DNA from: Petrosia ficiformis | Lineage: Eukaryota; Porifera; Demospongiae; Haplosclerida; Petrosiidae | DNA: 64,000 nt | Reading direction: 5' to 3' | Assembly (NCBI GenBank): GCA_947044365.1 | Contig: OX345641.1 | Span: 6,098,347 to 6,162,346 of the forward strand | In this document: positions 13,201 to 22,727 of the stretch, piece by piece | Position numbering within the stretch: the first letter of the stretch is position 1 | Layout of the letters: every line of letters begins with the position of its first letter | Notes under the pieces: generated by a model | The model's database searches: none | What the model saw: only the letters and a program-made list of their open reading frames with translations | What the model was told of the DNA's origin: nothing | Position numbers and translations under genes: made by a program

Positions 13201-14957
13201 GGGTTACCTGGATCCCGTTGCAAAATAATTCTTCAAGCAATACGTGAAGTTCTACCTTCCTGTGCCAGTGTATTACACTATGATGAGTCAGTAGCACACG
13301 TAGTTCCAACCCTTCTATGTCAAAATGAGCATAAGAAGTCCACACCTCCACATCCAGCAAAAGTGTCTTATGTTGATGGAAAACTGGTTGCCAAATGCAC
13401 TGAAGAGGTGATACTTCCTCCTGTTCAACTAACAGACAAGAGATACATATCATGGTTTGTGGAAAACGATATCAATCATAGTAAGTTATTATATAATTAT
13501 ATTCATGCCAGATATTTTCCTATGGTGTATATATGGTTCATGAATTATTTTTGACACCGAGTGATGAAGTAGTGTACTGTTAATTAATAAGAAAAGGTGC
13601 ATTTATAAATTAATGAACTATGGTTAGTATTTAGATTGGATTTGTGCACATGCCATTGTAGAGTAAATCATACTGGACTTATAATAGAGACTTTTATATA
13701 ATAAATTAGGATCAAAATAATCTTTTTTATTAAATTTGAGTAAAATATTGAATATAATATGTAATTTCTATAGTGAACACTGATTCATACTTACTATCAC
13801 ATTTATATCATAGGTTCATTACAAAACAGCATTCCAGTTTCTGATAGAAACCTTACTACACCATCTTGTGATAGTGCTACAGGTACAACACTATAACTAG
13901 TTATACTTTATCTTTCACTTCATATTTGTATAATAGGTTCAACAACTCCTCTGACTATATTTACAAGACATGTAAATGAAATGTTGGGTGTCATATCAGA
14001 TCCTGACACAGAGAGACTACCTAATGATCTATTATCAGCTAATCTCATACCATATTCTGTCAAAGATGATCTTATTTCTACTAAACATCTCTCTCGATAT
14101 CAAAAGGCCAGCAAATTACTAAATGAGATTGAGAGATCACTCAGAGACTTGAATACTCCCGAAATATTGGAGAACCTCTGTCTTGTATTGAAGAAACAAA
14201 AAAACCAAGCTCTGAAAAGAATGGCTGGAGAAATGTTAAAGGAACTAGGTGAGTTGATAATTGTACTTTCTATATTCTAACAAGTCTACTGACACTGTAA
14301 TTAGATGATTTATAGAGTAACACACATAATTTATATCACATTATACAGGTTCAATACAAGATGGATTTCCATTTGTTTCCTCGAGAAATCTCACTACAGG
14401 TATTGAACTATAATTTAACTTTATTATTAGTAATACCATTAACTTTGTGGTTGTATGTCTATAGAGTTAAAACCTCCATCGAATATATTCATGAGACACA
14501 TGTGTGAAATGTTAGATGTTATATCAGATCCTGACACAGAGAGACTACCTAACGATCTGTCTTCAGCTAATCTAATACCATATTCTGTCAAAGATGATCT
14601 TGTCTCTACAAAAGGTCTCTCTCGTTATCAAAAAGCCAGTACTCTACTTAATGAGATAGACAGATCACTCAGACTCACTAAAAACCCACAAATATTAGAG
14701 AACTTCAGTAAAGTTTTAATGAAACAAGAGAATCCGCATCTGTCAAGAATTGCTGAGGACATGCTAAAAGAATTGGGTATGTGATTTTAATGATATACCC
14801 TGTAATTAGCATACATGTAATTTGTAACCTGGATGAGCTTTTTAAAACTCATTTTTGGTTATTTTGCTACATAATTCTAAACTTAATAATTATCTGATTA
14901 TTTATAAATATAATTTATAATTGCATTTAATTTTCTCATATAGATGATAGAGACTGA
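4160..14957 (+). CDS. Gene A: ankyrin-Roc-COR-CARD-CARD protein (5' end outside window)
   Basis: I propose exons 4160-4258, 5893-5991, 10334-10394, 10571-10601, 11143-12922, 13030-13480, 13814-13882, 13937-14248, 14349-14399, 14465-14776 and 14944-14957 (TGA at 14955). Every junction is GT-AG and the total of 3279 nt closes in one frame (1092 residues visible). Order: two ankyrin repeats, a half repeat, Roc P-loop GTPase, COR, post-COR domain, CARD-like 1, CARD-like 2. By family analogy (DAPK1, other ROCO proteins) it should be a cytosolic GTP-regulated scaffold that passes a ligand or damage signal through its death-fold domains; that role is inferred. A gypsy element lies in the intron 5992-10333 and a Tc1-like element in 4259-5892. 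AATAAA occurs at 14973 and 15316. Confidence 0.75.
4259..5892 (+). other. Intron of gene A, holding a Tc1-like miniature element
   Basis: It aligns with the locus B intron 39078-40004 except for the 698-bp insertion at 4782-5479. The flank after the donor (ATTAAACAAACTACAGATG) is shared with the introns following the other ankyrin exons at 5992, 37911 and 40104, showing that exon and intron were copied together. Confidence 0.7.
4782..5479 (-). mobile_element. Non-autonomous Tc1/mariner-like element
   Basis: The ends are inverted (CAGTATAAGGC at the left and its complement GCCTTATACTG at the right) and flanked by TA on both sides. The minus strand encodes a transposase N-terminal remnant at 4897-5127 containing YEKTGSIGHQPGSGKPSK, the characteristic linker between the two helix-turn-helix units of Tc1 transposases. 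The DDE domain is absent. The matching place in locus B (about 39590) reads GGGTAATATATCTACAC, the exact empty site with a single TA, so this insertion postdates the duplication. Confidence 0.88.
5893..5991 (+). CDS. Gene A exon: one ankyrin repeat
   Basis: A second 99-nt phase 0-0 exon encoding one ankyrin repeat (SPLHRAIDSDN...LLIQAGAKTNLPNK). It is paralogous to exon 40005-40103 in gene B. The donor is GTAAAT; the following intron shares its first about 250 bp with the other post-ankyrin introns. Confidence 0.82.
6434..6674 (+). repeat. 5' LTR of gypsy-B, locus A
   Basis: 241 bp, beginning TGTAGTAATG. It differs from the 3' LTR at 9227-9446 by several substitutions and a longer 3' part, indicating an old insertion. 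Confidence 0.75.
6692..7080 (+). pseudogene. gypsy-B gag fragment
   Basis: Starts ATGGCTACTTTATTTGGACA (MATLFGHVG). Shifted frames continue as ATIGPMTYKTLRNVVMPRKP and then the typical gag core reading SYQDLLAAMKTHYRSTP and IVQRFRF. The better-preserved start at 40793 in locus B reads MATLFGHVGQFDDNKEEW. The frame is broken by indels; the capsid C-terminus, zinc knuckle and protease are not recognisable before the RT fragment. Confidence 0.65.
7248..7860 (+). pseudogene. gypsy-B reverse transcriptase fused to RNase H remnant
   Basis: One open frame holds the RT start (LGVLEPVQFADWAAPIV, then CGDFKITIN) and YPFPKIEDLFANLSGGKIFTKLDLSQAYQQ, which contains the first catalytic Asp in KLDLSQAYQQ. 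It continues to LPFGGVSSAPEIF and then jumps directly to FGVKRFHSFLYGHNF and TDHKPLLG of RNase H. The segment that should contain the YxDD catalytic box and the thumb is deleted at about 7705-7735, so the product cannot be an active polymerase although the frame stays open. The junction is identical in locus B (41932-42550), so the deletion predates duplication. Confidence 0.85.
7905..8080. repeat. 76-bp inverted repeat (long hairpin) in gypsy-B
   Basis: Arm 7905-7980 (AAGCTTCTGCAAGGATCC...) is the near-perfect reverse complement of 8005-8080 (...GGATCCTTGCAGAAGCTT), with a 24-base loop. A direct repeat of the first 30 bases of the arm occurs at 7865-7894. The arms carry pol-derived sequence. 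The structure recurs at 42568-42743 in locus B. Confidence 0.9.
8640..9216 (+). pseudogene. gypsy-B integrase core and tail
   Basis: The frame from 8640 includes FGLPEQVITDNGRNFVSEKF, with the second catalytic Asp in TDNG, then HTTSATYHPSTNGLAEHAVQ with the ATYHPxTNGLAE motif, and YRITPQSRTETSPAEL. It shifts frame near 9010 and ends with RYPSRDRKPPDRYTY before the polypurine tract. The first Asp region and the HHCC zinc-binding part are not recognisable between the hairpin and 8640; 8100-8640 contains short direct repeats (a CAGATACATGTG-bearing unit near 8131, 8173 and 8310) instead. Confidence 0.8.
9227..9446 (+). repeat. 3' LTR of gypsy-B, locus A
   Basis: 220 bp from TGTAGTAATG to TTACTACA, preceded by a purine tract. 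Partner of 6434-6674. Confidence 0.78.
9447..10333 (+). other. Intron of gene A, right of gypsy-B
   Basis: AT-rich non-coding, closely matched by 44052-44887 in locus B apart from an extra stretch of about 55 bp here (about 10203-10257). It ends in CTATAG before exon 10334. No gene seen. Confidence 0.65.
10334..10394 (+). CDS. Gene A exon: terminal half ankyrin repeat
   Basis: 61 nt, phase 0 to 1, encoding NGKYPLDYARTLEMREVFETG. GKYPLDYA is an ankyrin cap-type helix pair ending the array. The locus B counterpart (44888-44951) is 3 nt longer and reads FGKYPLDYARTQEMREALLE, keeping phase. Confidence 0.7.
10571..10601 (+). CDS. Gene A micro-exon linking ankyrin and Roc
   Basis: A 31-nt exon (GAYLHHIMYST) between TATAG and GTATGT. 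Without it the phase-1 end of exon 10394 cannot join the phase-2 start at 11143; with it the frame is exact. The homologous 45137-45167 in locus B has the same length and borders, which supports its reality. Confidence 0.65.
10602..11142 (+). other. Intron of gene A before the Roc exon
   Basis: Non-coding and duplicated at 45168-46319. The locus B version carries an extra element of about 610 bp at 45672-46283; here the unoccupied site reads GGATGCATCTAGAGAG at about 11104. Confidence 0.65.
11143..12922 (+). CDS. Gene A exon: Roc GTPase and COR domains
   Basis: A single 1780-nt exon. Residues are numbered from the codon at 11147. The P-loop GPPATGKTS lies at 51-59 after a beta strand ILRIAIM; a switch-like stretch HHSTPIGNRPIRA at 73-85; the G3 motif DSGGQ at 226-230, the Roc/Rab-like form; a G4-position motif GTYYDH at 315-320 in place of canonical NKxD/TKxD. 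COR starts about 400 (IPIRWYMFEVKV) with a winged-helix-like part EVSQCIEYLNSLSLFLYFSV. A poorly conserved insert (about 120-200) separates the switch and G3. The motif IKIPIKIPI at the hinge is a 12-nt tandem duplication not present in gene B. Family knowledge: Roc-COR pairs form dimerising GTPases. The GTP specificity here is uncertain because of the unusual G4. Confidence 0.85.
13030..13480 (+). CDS. Gene A exon: post-COR domain
   Basis: Joined after HKVIPQ as GIFAALVVALMKRSTSPRF. It contains LDGSVGLMDCHNWLEVYYTG, then ILQAIREVLPSCASVLHYDE, a possible zinc or disulfide-type pair (LLCQNEH...AKCTEE) and ends with YISWF. No motif-based name can be given with certainty; the extension follows COR directly and behaves as its C-terminal partner in both paralogues. 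Phase 0 start and phase 1 end. Donor GTAAGT. Confidence 0.75.
13814..13882 (+). CDS. Gene A linker exon 1
   Basis: 69 nt, phase 1-1, encoding a Ser/Thr-rich flexible linker with NLTT. It precedes CARD-like exon 1. A near-identical exon survives in the locus B relic (51829-51897), and a related linker precedes CARD-like exon 2. Confidence 0.65.
13937..14248 (+). CDS. Gene A exon: CARD-like death-fold domain 1
   Basis: 312 nt, phase 1-1. About 100 residues with helix-rich spacing typical of CARD/DED folds: an acidic turn ISDPDTERLPNDLLSANLIP, then SRYQKASKLLNEIERSLRDL, then ILENLCLVLKK and a final helix MAGEMLKELG. The pattern DLL-x-LI...KAS-x-LL...VL is CARD-like. It is strongly similar to exon 14465-14776 of the same length, so it arose by exon duplication. 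In the family such domains bind other CARDs in signalling platforms; the partner here is unknown. A death-effector domain is the alternative reading. Confidence 0.65.
14349..14399 (+). CDS. Gene A linker exon 2
   Basis: 51 nt, phase 1-1, encoding a short linker ending SSRNLTT, similar to linker 1 (SDRNLTT). This suggests that linker plus CARD exon were duplicated as a pair. Confidence 0.6.
14465..14776 (+). CDS. Gene A exon: CARD-like death-fold domain 2
   Basis: 312 nt, phase 1-1, the tandem copy of exon 13937-14248. Key stretches: ISDPDTERLPNDLSSANLIP, KGLSRYQKASTLLNEIDRSL and ILENFSKVLMKQENPH, which is closer to the CARD consensus in its last helices than domain 1. It is followed by a tiny final exon (14944-14957) coding DDRD and stop. 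Confidence 0.68.
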
Positions 14958-15838
14958 ATATGAGAAAGATTTAATAAACACAGTGTTTTCATATTATTAT
15001 AATGTATAGGAACTGCCTCTTTTTTGTTTAGCTTTGTATTTTCATGCTGATGTTATTATTATGAAAACTAATAGAGATTTTTATATTATCGTCATATTAA
15101 TTATGTGGTGCTAGACAGAGAGAGAAAGAGAGATATGATAAAAGTGATTGATTTGACATACTGATGAAGAGTAGGAGAGCTGGAGAATCTGACACTCAGG
15201 AGTAAAGAAGCCAGGGTCTAGAGATTATGAAGAATGCATTTTATCAATTCAATGTATTATACACATTATTTATGTATAACAATAATTATATATAATTATA
15301 TATGTATATATGCACAATAAAATAGTGAATGGTGTTCAAATGTCATCATAATTACTGGTCCCAAAACTACAGAGACAAACATCTTGTTGCATGTGTGGGT
15401 TGGTTATTTCATTAGGTATACATGAGCCCAGTTAACCTTGTTAAAATGCCATTGGCTGACAGAGTCAGGAGATAGATTTAGCATCATATATACAGCCAAT
15501 TTTGATTGCTTTGTGTCGATCATATGTACTTCAAAATAGTAGTCCATGAAGAATCGAGATGGATAATGGCAACAATCGTAAGTGGTTGTTTGGTAGATCA
15601 AGAAATTTGAACACATTAAGTATACTCTACAAGACATTTTAAATTAATGTAATGCTGATATATACTATGGAGGGATTAAACATAATAGGCCTTATGATGT
15701 GTGTGAAGGTTAATCTTTCACCAAACATAATACAATATCCACCAGATTCATAAAGACATATCGCATGTTCCTCACATAACATGGAAAAATCCCATGTCTT
15801 TGTGTACTGTCTTAAGGATCCTATCATGCATTTGTCTC
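14958..15838 (+). other. 3' flank of gene A, duplicated in locus B
   Basis: Matches 52430-53316 with many small indels, including the stretch beginning GGTATACATGAGCCCAGTTA. AATAAA hexamers at 14973 and 15316 are candidate poly(A) signals for gene A. No reading frame is supported; short minus-strand ORFs here are not conserved between the copies. The match stops abruptly at TCTC (15835-15838). Confidence 0.65.
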
Positions 15839-16499
15839 GTTTCCTTACAAGATTCCCTTGTCACAGATCGTGAAACCTCTATTTTTTTATAGTGCTAATA
15901 TTATTTATATTTTTAGTAACACTAACAGTCCAAATGCAACTGGAATGGTGCTAAAAGTATTTTGATAGTTCAACAAACAAAATAATGAGAAATTATAATA
16001 ATAATACGAACAGAAAGATTTTGCCAGTTTAGCCATTCTGCATCGATTCTCTGCCTTAACAACAATCATTGGGCATGTAGAAGATGTTGGTAGTCATAAA
16101 AACACGAGATATCCACTGGTATGTGTGTATTAATCCATATATTAGCTTAGATTTCAGCAAATCACTTGCAATTGAAATGTATGGGTAAACATTTTTCCAC
16201 CATCCCTACAGTATTACTGTACTCTATCATTGTATATAACAAAACTACATGTACACCACACCTTATATATAGCTTGAATTGATGATGATGCATATTGTAA
16301 CCATACAAAAAGTATCCTATATTTAAATGTAAACCAAAGACAGTTATCTTTGGTTAACATGATACCGAAAAGACCTTACAGCCAAGGGAATCAACATATT
16401 ATATACAAGTAACCACCACATCCATCATAAAAAATTTATGCAAATTTTCATTCACACTTCATACACCCACACTGTGTTGTATATATGAACTACAGTCTG

Positions 16500-16560
16500 G
16501 TATAGCCTGACCCTTTGCTTGCAGAGGGTCTGGCTAAGCAGAGGTAAGACTCAGTCATGT
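16500..16560. repeat. Short hairpin, AGCCTGACCCTTT family
   Basis: AGCCTGACCCTTTGC is mirrored by GCAGAGGGTCTGGCT. The GGGTCTGG/CCAGACCC motif recurs near 28680, 29330, 59765-59810, 60850 and 61195, always as inverted pairs, indicating a scattered family of small TIR or foldback elements. Confidence 0.5.
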
Positions 16561-17439
16561 GATCAGTTTGTGGTTCTAACATCATGCATGTCTAACATGT
16601 TACATATGAATTGTTGATAAACCCAAATATGACATCCAAATGAAGCAAGTACAATCTGAATATAGTCACTAGTAGAATGCAAGTACAATATGTGATGAAC
16701 CCGATTCTACTCAGAGTCTTGTCATCCTACTAGTACGTAGATGCTACTAGTATTGAAGTTACCAATACATGCAATATCTGTAACTTCAGCTGCAGATGGA
16801 TTTGATTTTGTGTTCGTATGTCGTTTTCAGGGCAAACCATGGACAATCTGAATTTCATTACACTGAACAGATTGTTTCGACCTATTGGGTCTCATCAGCA
16901 TGGTGTATGCCAATTTTACAATCCAATAAATTGCTACATTGGATAGAATGACAAGACCTAATTTTCAAAAAAGGGACCTTCTTTTGAAAACTGATTTGGT
17001 CAAATGCTTACTTTCAATCGATGACTATTCTGTCATTTTGCACAGGAAGTCAATGAAGTTTGGTCCATGAACGGCTATCATTAATTTTCAAATGTTGTTG
17101 GATTTCTATACAAAATGGCTGAATATCATGTGAATGTGTGTATTTTCTGGAACAAGGCTCCTTTTTGAATATAAGGTCACCTCTATTATTTCTATGGTAC
17201 CTCCAGTTCAATAGACACTATATACATCAGAGTGAGAGCACCAACACAAACACACACAGACACACATACATGTGGCTGAACATGGGTCAAATCTTTTACC
17301 CATATTGCAAAATTAATACACCATGAACCTGATGATGTATGCTGTTAGGAAAAGATGATGTAGACAGACTTCACAAGATATTGGAGGAAGACCTTTCTGT
17401 TTAGAGGAAAACGAAGATGAGGAACAAAGTTGAAAATTG

Positions 17440-18850
17440 TAGTCGTATAGAGAATGAGTGAATGAATGGTCAAAACGATGTATGGATGAATGGGTAGATG
17501 AAGGATGGATGGATGGATGATCGGATGGTTGAATGGGTGGGTGGCTGGGTGGATTGATGGTTGGATGCATAGAAAGATGCATGGATGGATGCATAAATGC
17601 ATAAAAGGGATTTTAGATGAATGGATGAATGGATGAATAGTTGGAAGGATGGAAAGATAGATGGATGGATGGATAAAAAAATGGATGATGGATGAATAGA
17701 CAGGTGGATGGATGGATTAATGGATTGAAAGATGCATGGATGAATGTACAAATAGATAAAATGAAATTTTGATGGTTGCATGAATTGATGGATTAATAGA
17801 CTCAATAGAGAGATACATGTACTACATGAAATGATGGATGGAAATATGGACAGATGGATGGATTCACGAGTAAATGAATGAATGTGTGGAAGTGAATATT
17901 AATGGTTGTATGAATGGATGGATGGATGGATGGATGGATGAACTGATGTATAGATGGATAAATAGGTAGATGGATGGAGAGATATGAGGATGGAAAGATG
18001 CATGGATGGATTTATGAATAGACAAAAGGAAATTTAGATGATTGCATGAATTCATGGCTGAATAGAAATATACATGTACATGTACTAGATAAAAGGATGG
18101 ATGAACAGATGGGTGGATGAATGAATGAATGTGTGGAAGGGATTATAGATGGTTGTATGAATGGATGGATCAATAGAAAGATACATGTGCTAGATGAAAA
18201 TATAGATAGATAGATTGATGGATGGATGGATAGATAGATGCATAGGTGGATGGATGGATTGATGGGTGGTTGGATGAATGGAAAGATGCATAGATAGATA
18301 TTTGAATAGATGAAAGGAAATTTAGATGGTTACATGAATCAGTGGATGAACCGAGAGGTACATGTACTAGATGAAAGTATGGATGAATGGATGGATTGAT
18401 GGATACGTAGACAGATACACGAGTGGATGGGCAGATGGAAAGATGGATATATGGATGGATGTATCACTAAATGAAAGAAAATATAGTTACTTATATGAAT
18501 GGATGGATGAAAGAAAGATAGTTGGATGGATGGATGGATAGAAGGATGAATGATTGGATAGATGAAAGGAAATTTAGATGGTTATATGAGTGGATGGATA
18601 GAAATGATACCTGTAATAGATGAAAGTATGGATGAATGGATGGATGGATGGATGGATGGATGGATGGATGTCTGAATGGATGAATAGGAGGATGGATCGA
18701 TTAATGGATGGATAGACGGATGGATGAATGAATGGATAGATGGATGCATGGAAATATGATGATTGTATGAATGGATGGAGAATATAAGGATAGATTGATA
18801 CAGTGTAGATGGATAGATGATTTAATGGAGGAAAAGATGGATGTACAGAA
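17440..18850. repeat. GGAT microsatellite array 1 (about 1.4 kb)
   Basis: Degenerate ATGGATGGATGG repeat interrupted by recurrent longer blocks with AAATTTAGATGGTT(A/G)(C/T)ATGAAT and AGATACATGTACTAGATGAA, giving a loose higher-order period of roughly 150-200 bp. The minus-strand frames reading [10 protein letters not shown] are artefacts of the tetramer. Confidence 0.9.
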
Positions 18851-19359
18851 GGTTGCTGCTATAATACCACCTTCTTCAGTATACTACTGTGTATCTTCAT
18901 GTTACTTTTATGTACTTTTGGTAAGATTAACAAATATGACACAATTCATTAATTGTTGGTGATTCTTCTAATTAGTATGTACATGTACATATACATGTAT
19001 AATATCCAGGATTCATCAGTACAGGATGTAATGTGATAAATATTGTGTATGATCTTATCATAAGTATGTTACATGTATTTGTGATCTGATACTGATTCAA
19101 GTCCATTGTACAATCCTAGACTCATAGACTTTCTCACATCCCCTCTAAATATAATTATGATGAAACTCTTAAGTCATGAATGAATCAAACCAAAAAGGAA
19201 AAGTTATTGTCATTCAGTAGATGATTAGAAAAATGTTCATAACCTCAGTTCTAAAATTAATCACAATCCCATTTTATCACCACTGCTTGATACAGTTGTA
19301 AGTATACATACAATCATACTTGTGTTGCCATATTTCAATTCTACAATTCCATTTAATTA

Positions 19360-19461
<102 letters not shown>

Positions 19462-20149
19462 AATAATATTATTTATACATGTAAATATTATATATATCAT
19501 TATATATAAACTTATATATGAATAAACAAAAATGTTTTAAAAATGAAAGAGTATGTTGGGATATATATCAAACAGAAAAAGCCCAGTAACAAGATTGAGG
19601 ATGGTACATGTACCTTAGCAACAAATGTAAGCACATAACAACCATTACACAAGTACTGCTTCTTTGTAGATGTAGGAAGATCACAATAAGTATGGTCCTC
19701 ATAAATACTACCTCACCAAACTTATTAATTATTACATCATTAACGATTCATGTGAGCTGTTTCTAACCACATGGTAGCAAGATAATTCTTGTGTTAAATC
19801 CATGTGAGGGAAAGGGTAGCCCATCTCACTGTAATCACTAGTGATAAATCCAAGTTGGACATGCTTACATGTATGTGTATGGAAACAGAACCAATGCTAG
19901 AAAGTATAGTGAAGAGTGAGACATTTTAAAAGTTAAATCTGAGAAATCGCTAATTATTTTCTGTTATGTTTGATGACTTCACCAAATTTTGTCCCTGTTT
20001 AATTATTTCCCTATATGGTATACCTTACTTTCAATTGCATGTATTATATTTAGCGATTGTAGCAACTAATATATCAATTGCTAAAATTACTACACACTAA
20101 AAAATCACTTTTCAATAATACAACAGTTACTGTATTAATAGTATAAAAG

Positions 20150-20640
20150 GGATGAAATAGATGGGTGGATGGATAAATGTATAGATGGATTGATTGATTG
20201 ATGGATGAAGAGACGGATAGATAGATGGATAGACAGAAAGATAAATTGATAGATGGATGGGTGGATGAATGGATGGATAGATGGATGGATAGACAGAAAG
20301 ACAAATGGATAAATGGATAGATGGATGGGTAGATAGGTGGATGAATGGAGGGATAGATAGATGGATGGGTAGATGGATAGATGGCATGGATGGATAGATG
20401 GATTGGATGGAGAGATGGAGAGATGGATGGATTGATAGATGGATGGGTAGATGGGTGGGTGGATGGATGGATGGATTGATATATGGATGGATTGATTGAT
20501 AGATGTAAAGATGGATGGATGGATGGGTGTATCAATGGATGCATGCATGGATAGATGGATGGATGGATGGATCAATAGATAGATGGATGTATGGGTGGAA
20601 GAATGAATGGATGAGTGGATGGATGGATGGATGGATGACA
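20150..20640. repeat. GGAT microsatellite array 2
   Basis: About 490 bp of ATGGATGGATAGATGG repeats. It is followed directly by a 330-bp non-repetitive block that recurs after array 4. Confidence 0.9.
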
Positions 20641-21012
20641 TTGATTGGATATTAAACATTGAGACCCACCTCAATTCCATGAGGTAAACCTTGTAAATTC
20701 CAACAGAAAGAAGACTTTGATGTATGCTTCATAACGATTGTATCCAAAGCTCCTGCTAGATGAGAGAAAGAGAATCGTGGAATATAAAAAAAACATTATA
20801 ATACAACAATGTAGGAAAAATGAATGCTTTGCAATCAATATTAATAACATACTGATGACTCTCATTTCTGAAACTAACAACACACATGTAATATTATTAT
20901 CACAGTATGATAGTACATGTGTACTCTCTGTAGGAATGACATGGAAAACAATGATCACCACCACATTTCATCCATCCATCCATCCGTACATCTGTCCATC
21001 CATCCATCACAT
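20641..21012. repeat. 330-bp module ending in inverted CATC repeats, copy 1
   Basis: A sequence starting TTGATTGGATATTAAAC, containing CCAAAGCTCCTGCTAGATGA and ACATTATAATA, then a run of CATCCATCCATCC at 20969-21005. It is a diverged copy of 24461-24832. Tetramers point inward on both sides (GGAT left, ATCC right). No conserved reading frame. Confidence 0.7.
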
Positions 21013-21872
21013 CTGAAACTGATTCACATATTACATTTGATGAAAAGTCCATTTTAAAACCTTCATCATTAAGTCATTTTATACAGGATTCAATGATATA
21101 TTGTATTCAGTTAGAGTAGTCATTAGGCTTTTTAGTAAACACATTTTACTGGCTTCCCGTACAAAATGGCCGAAGGTAAGAAATTCCTCAAATCATTATA
21201 CAAGCAATGATACCATTTTGTATGGAAAGTCATGTGAAATATGATAGTATGGTATTATATAAATAGGATATAGGAAGGAGAATATCATGTGCATGGATAC
21301 CTTTTGAGTTCTTAGAAGTACATGTAATTACAGAAATCTCACACTTTAAGAAGATACAGTGTACATGTACATGAAGAAAAAAGCATCTTTATGATTGGTG
21401 ATGAGTACAAAGTTTTCCTACATTTTTATGGTCCGTAGGGACATCCCTATGATTGCTTTCCCACGGGTTCGATGTATGATTGTATATATGTTTGTGGCCA
21501 CTTACACTAGTATGCGTTGTATACGTAGTCAAGGAAGTTACGTAATTCAGGGGACTCGGTCAATTAATGGGCGTGGTGCATAAAGAACGCGCGCTCAAGC
21601 TCTATAGACCAGCAGAAAAAAACCCGAGAAAGAAAGCTGTGTAGCTTACGTAGAAACTGGAACTAATAGCTAGCTATTCTACCTGAAATATATTCCTATA
21701 GTTTTACAAGGTCCTTTAAAAGGTAAGCAGAGTAGATAATCAAAATAATAACAGTTACTATAATAGGCTGTGTTTCTGGCATGATAAAGGTAGCCATGAG
21801 TACTGAATGCTGCACACCACAAAGCAGTCATAGGGATACCTTTTTTCTCTCTATATATACATGTACCTTGTT

Positions 21873-22428
21873 TAGATGGATGGTTGGATGGATGGATGGA
21901 TCAATGGATGGATGGAATATGGATGGATAGAAGGAATATGGATGGATGGATCCATGGATTTATAGATGATGGATGGATAGATAATGGATGGATGGATGCA
22001 AATATGGACAGACACATGGACAGATAAATGGACAGTTGGATGGATATATAGACAAATGGATGAGTAGATAGCAGTACGGACAGCGAAAACGATGGATGAT
22101 AGATGGATAGCTGGATGGATAGATAAAAGGGATGAAACAGATAGATGGATGGGTGGATGAATTCATGGATGAATGAATAGAAGGATGAATGGAAGGATGG
22201 ATGGATTGACAGATGGATGGTTGGATAAAAGGGATGGTTAAATGGTTAGATAGATGAATGGATGGATCTATGGATGGATGGATTAATGGATGGATGGATG
22301 GATGGATGGACGAACAGACAGAAAAATAGATGGATGGATGGATGGAGATATAGATGGATGAAAATAAATGTAGATGGTACTATGAATGAATGGAAAAAAG
22401 GGATAGACGGAATGGATGAATGACTATT
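21873..22428. repeat. GGAT microsatellite array 3
   Basis: About 550 bp of degenerate TGGATGGATGGA repeats with AAAGGGATG interruptions. Confidence 0.88.
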
Positions 22429-22727
22429 AATCATTGCTCCAAAACTAACTGTGATTATAGAATGATATACATGTACATGTGATACATTATAAAGTTGTTC
22501 TATATATCATTCATCACATTATGATGAGCAACCACTAGTTGAAAGTCACAACCTATATTGTACATGTATTTTCTTCACTTTCTCACAGCTACAGTATTTC
22601 CACTTTGTTGTATACTTGTTGAAATATTTCGTAACAGAGTCATTCACATAGTTTTTCCATTATTAAGAATTACATAGGTTTTGGTCTCACATATTTAATT
22701 AATTATACTTTTTCTATATATGACAAA

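Noticed and set aside
13085..13453. 122-codon ORF antisense to the post-COR exon
   Set aside because: It is a shadow of a well-supported exon; the homologous region at 48289-48501 keeps only a shorter version.
17313..18055. Minus-strand frames rich in [10 protein letters not shown]
   Set aside because: They are translations of the GGAT tetramer in several overlapping frames at once; no non-repeat protein signal is present.
18771..18962. Plus ORF at the end of GGAT array 1
   Set aside because: Half of it is repeat-derived and the remainder has no recognisable feature.
20074..20680. Three overlapping minus-strand ORFs up to 181 codons
   Set aside because: All read the same microsatellite in different frames, so length reflects absence of stops in the repeat, not coding.
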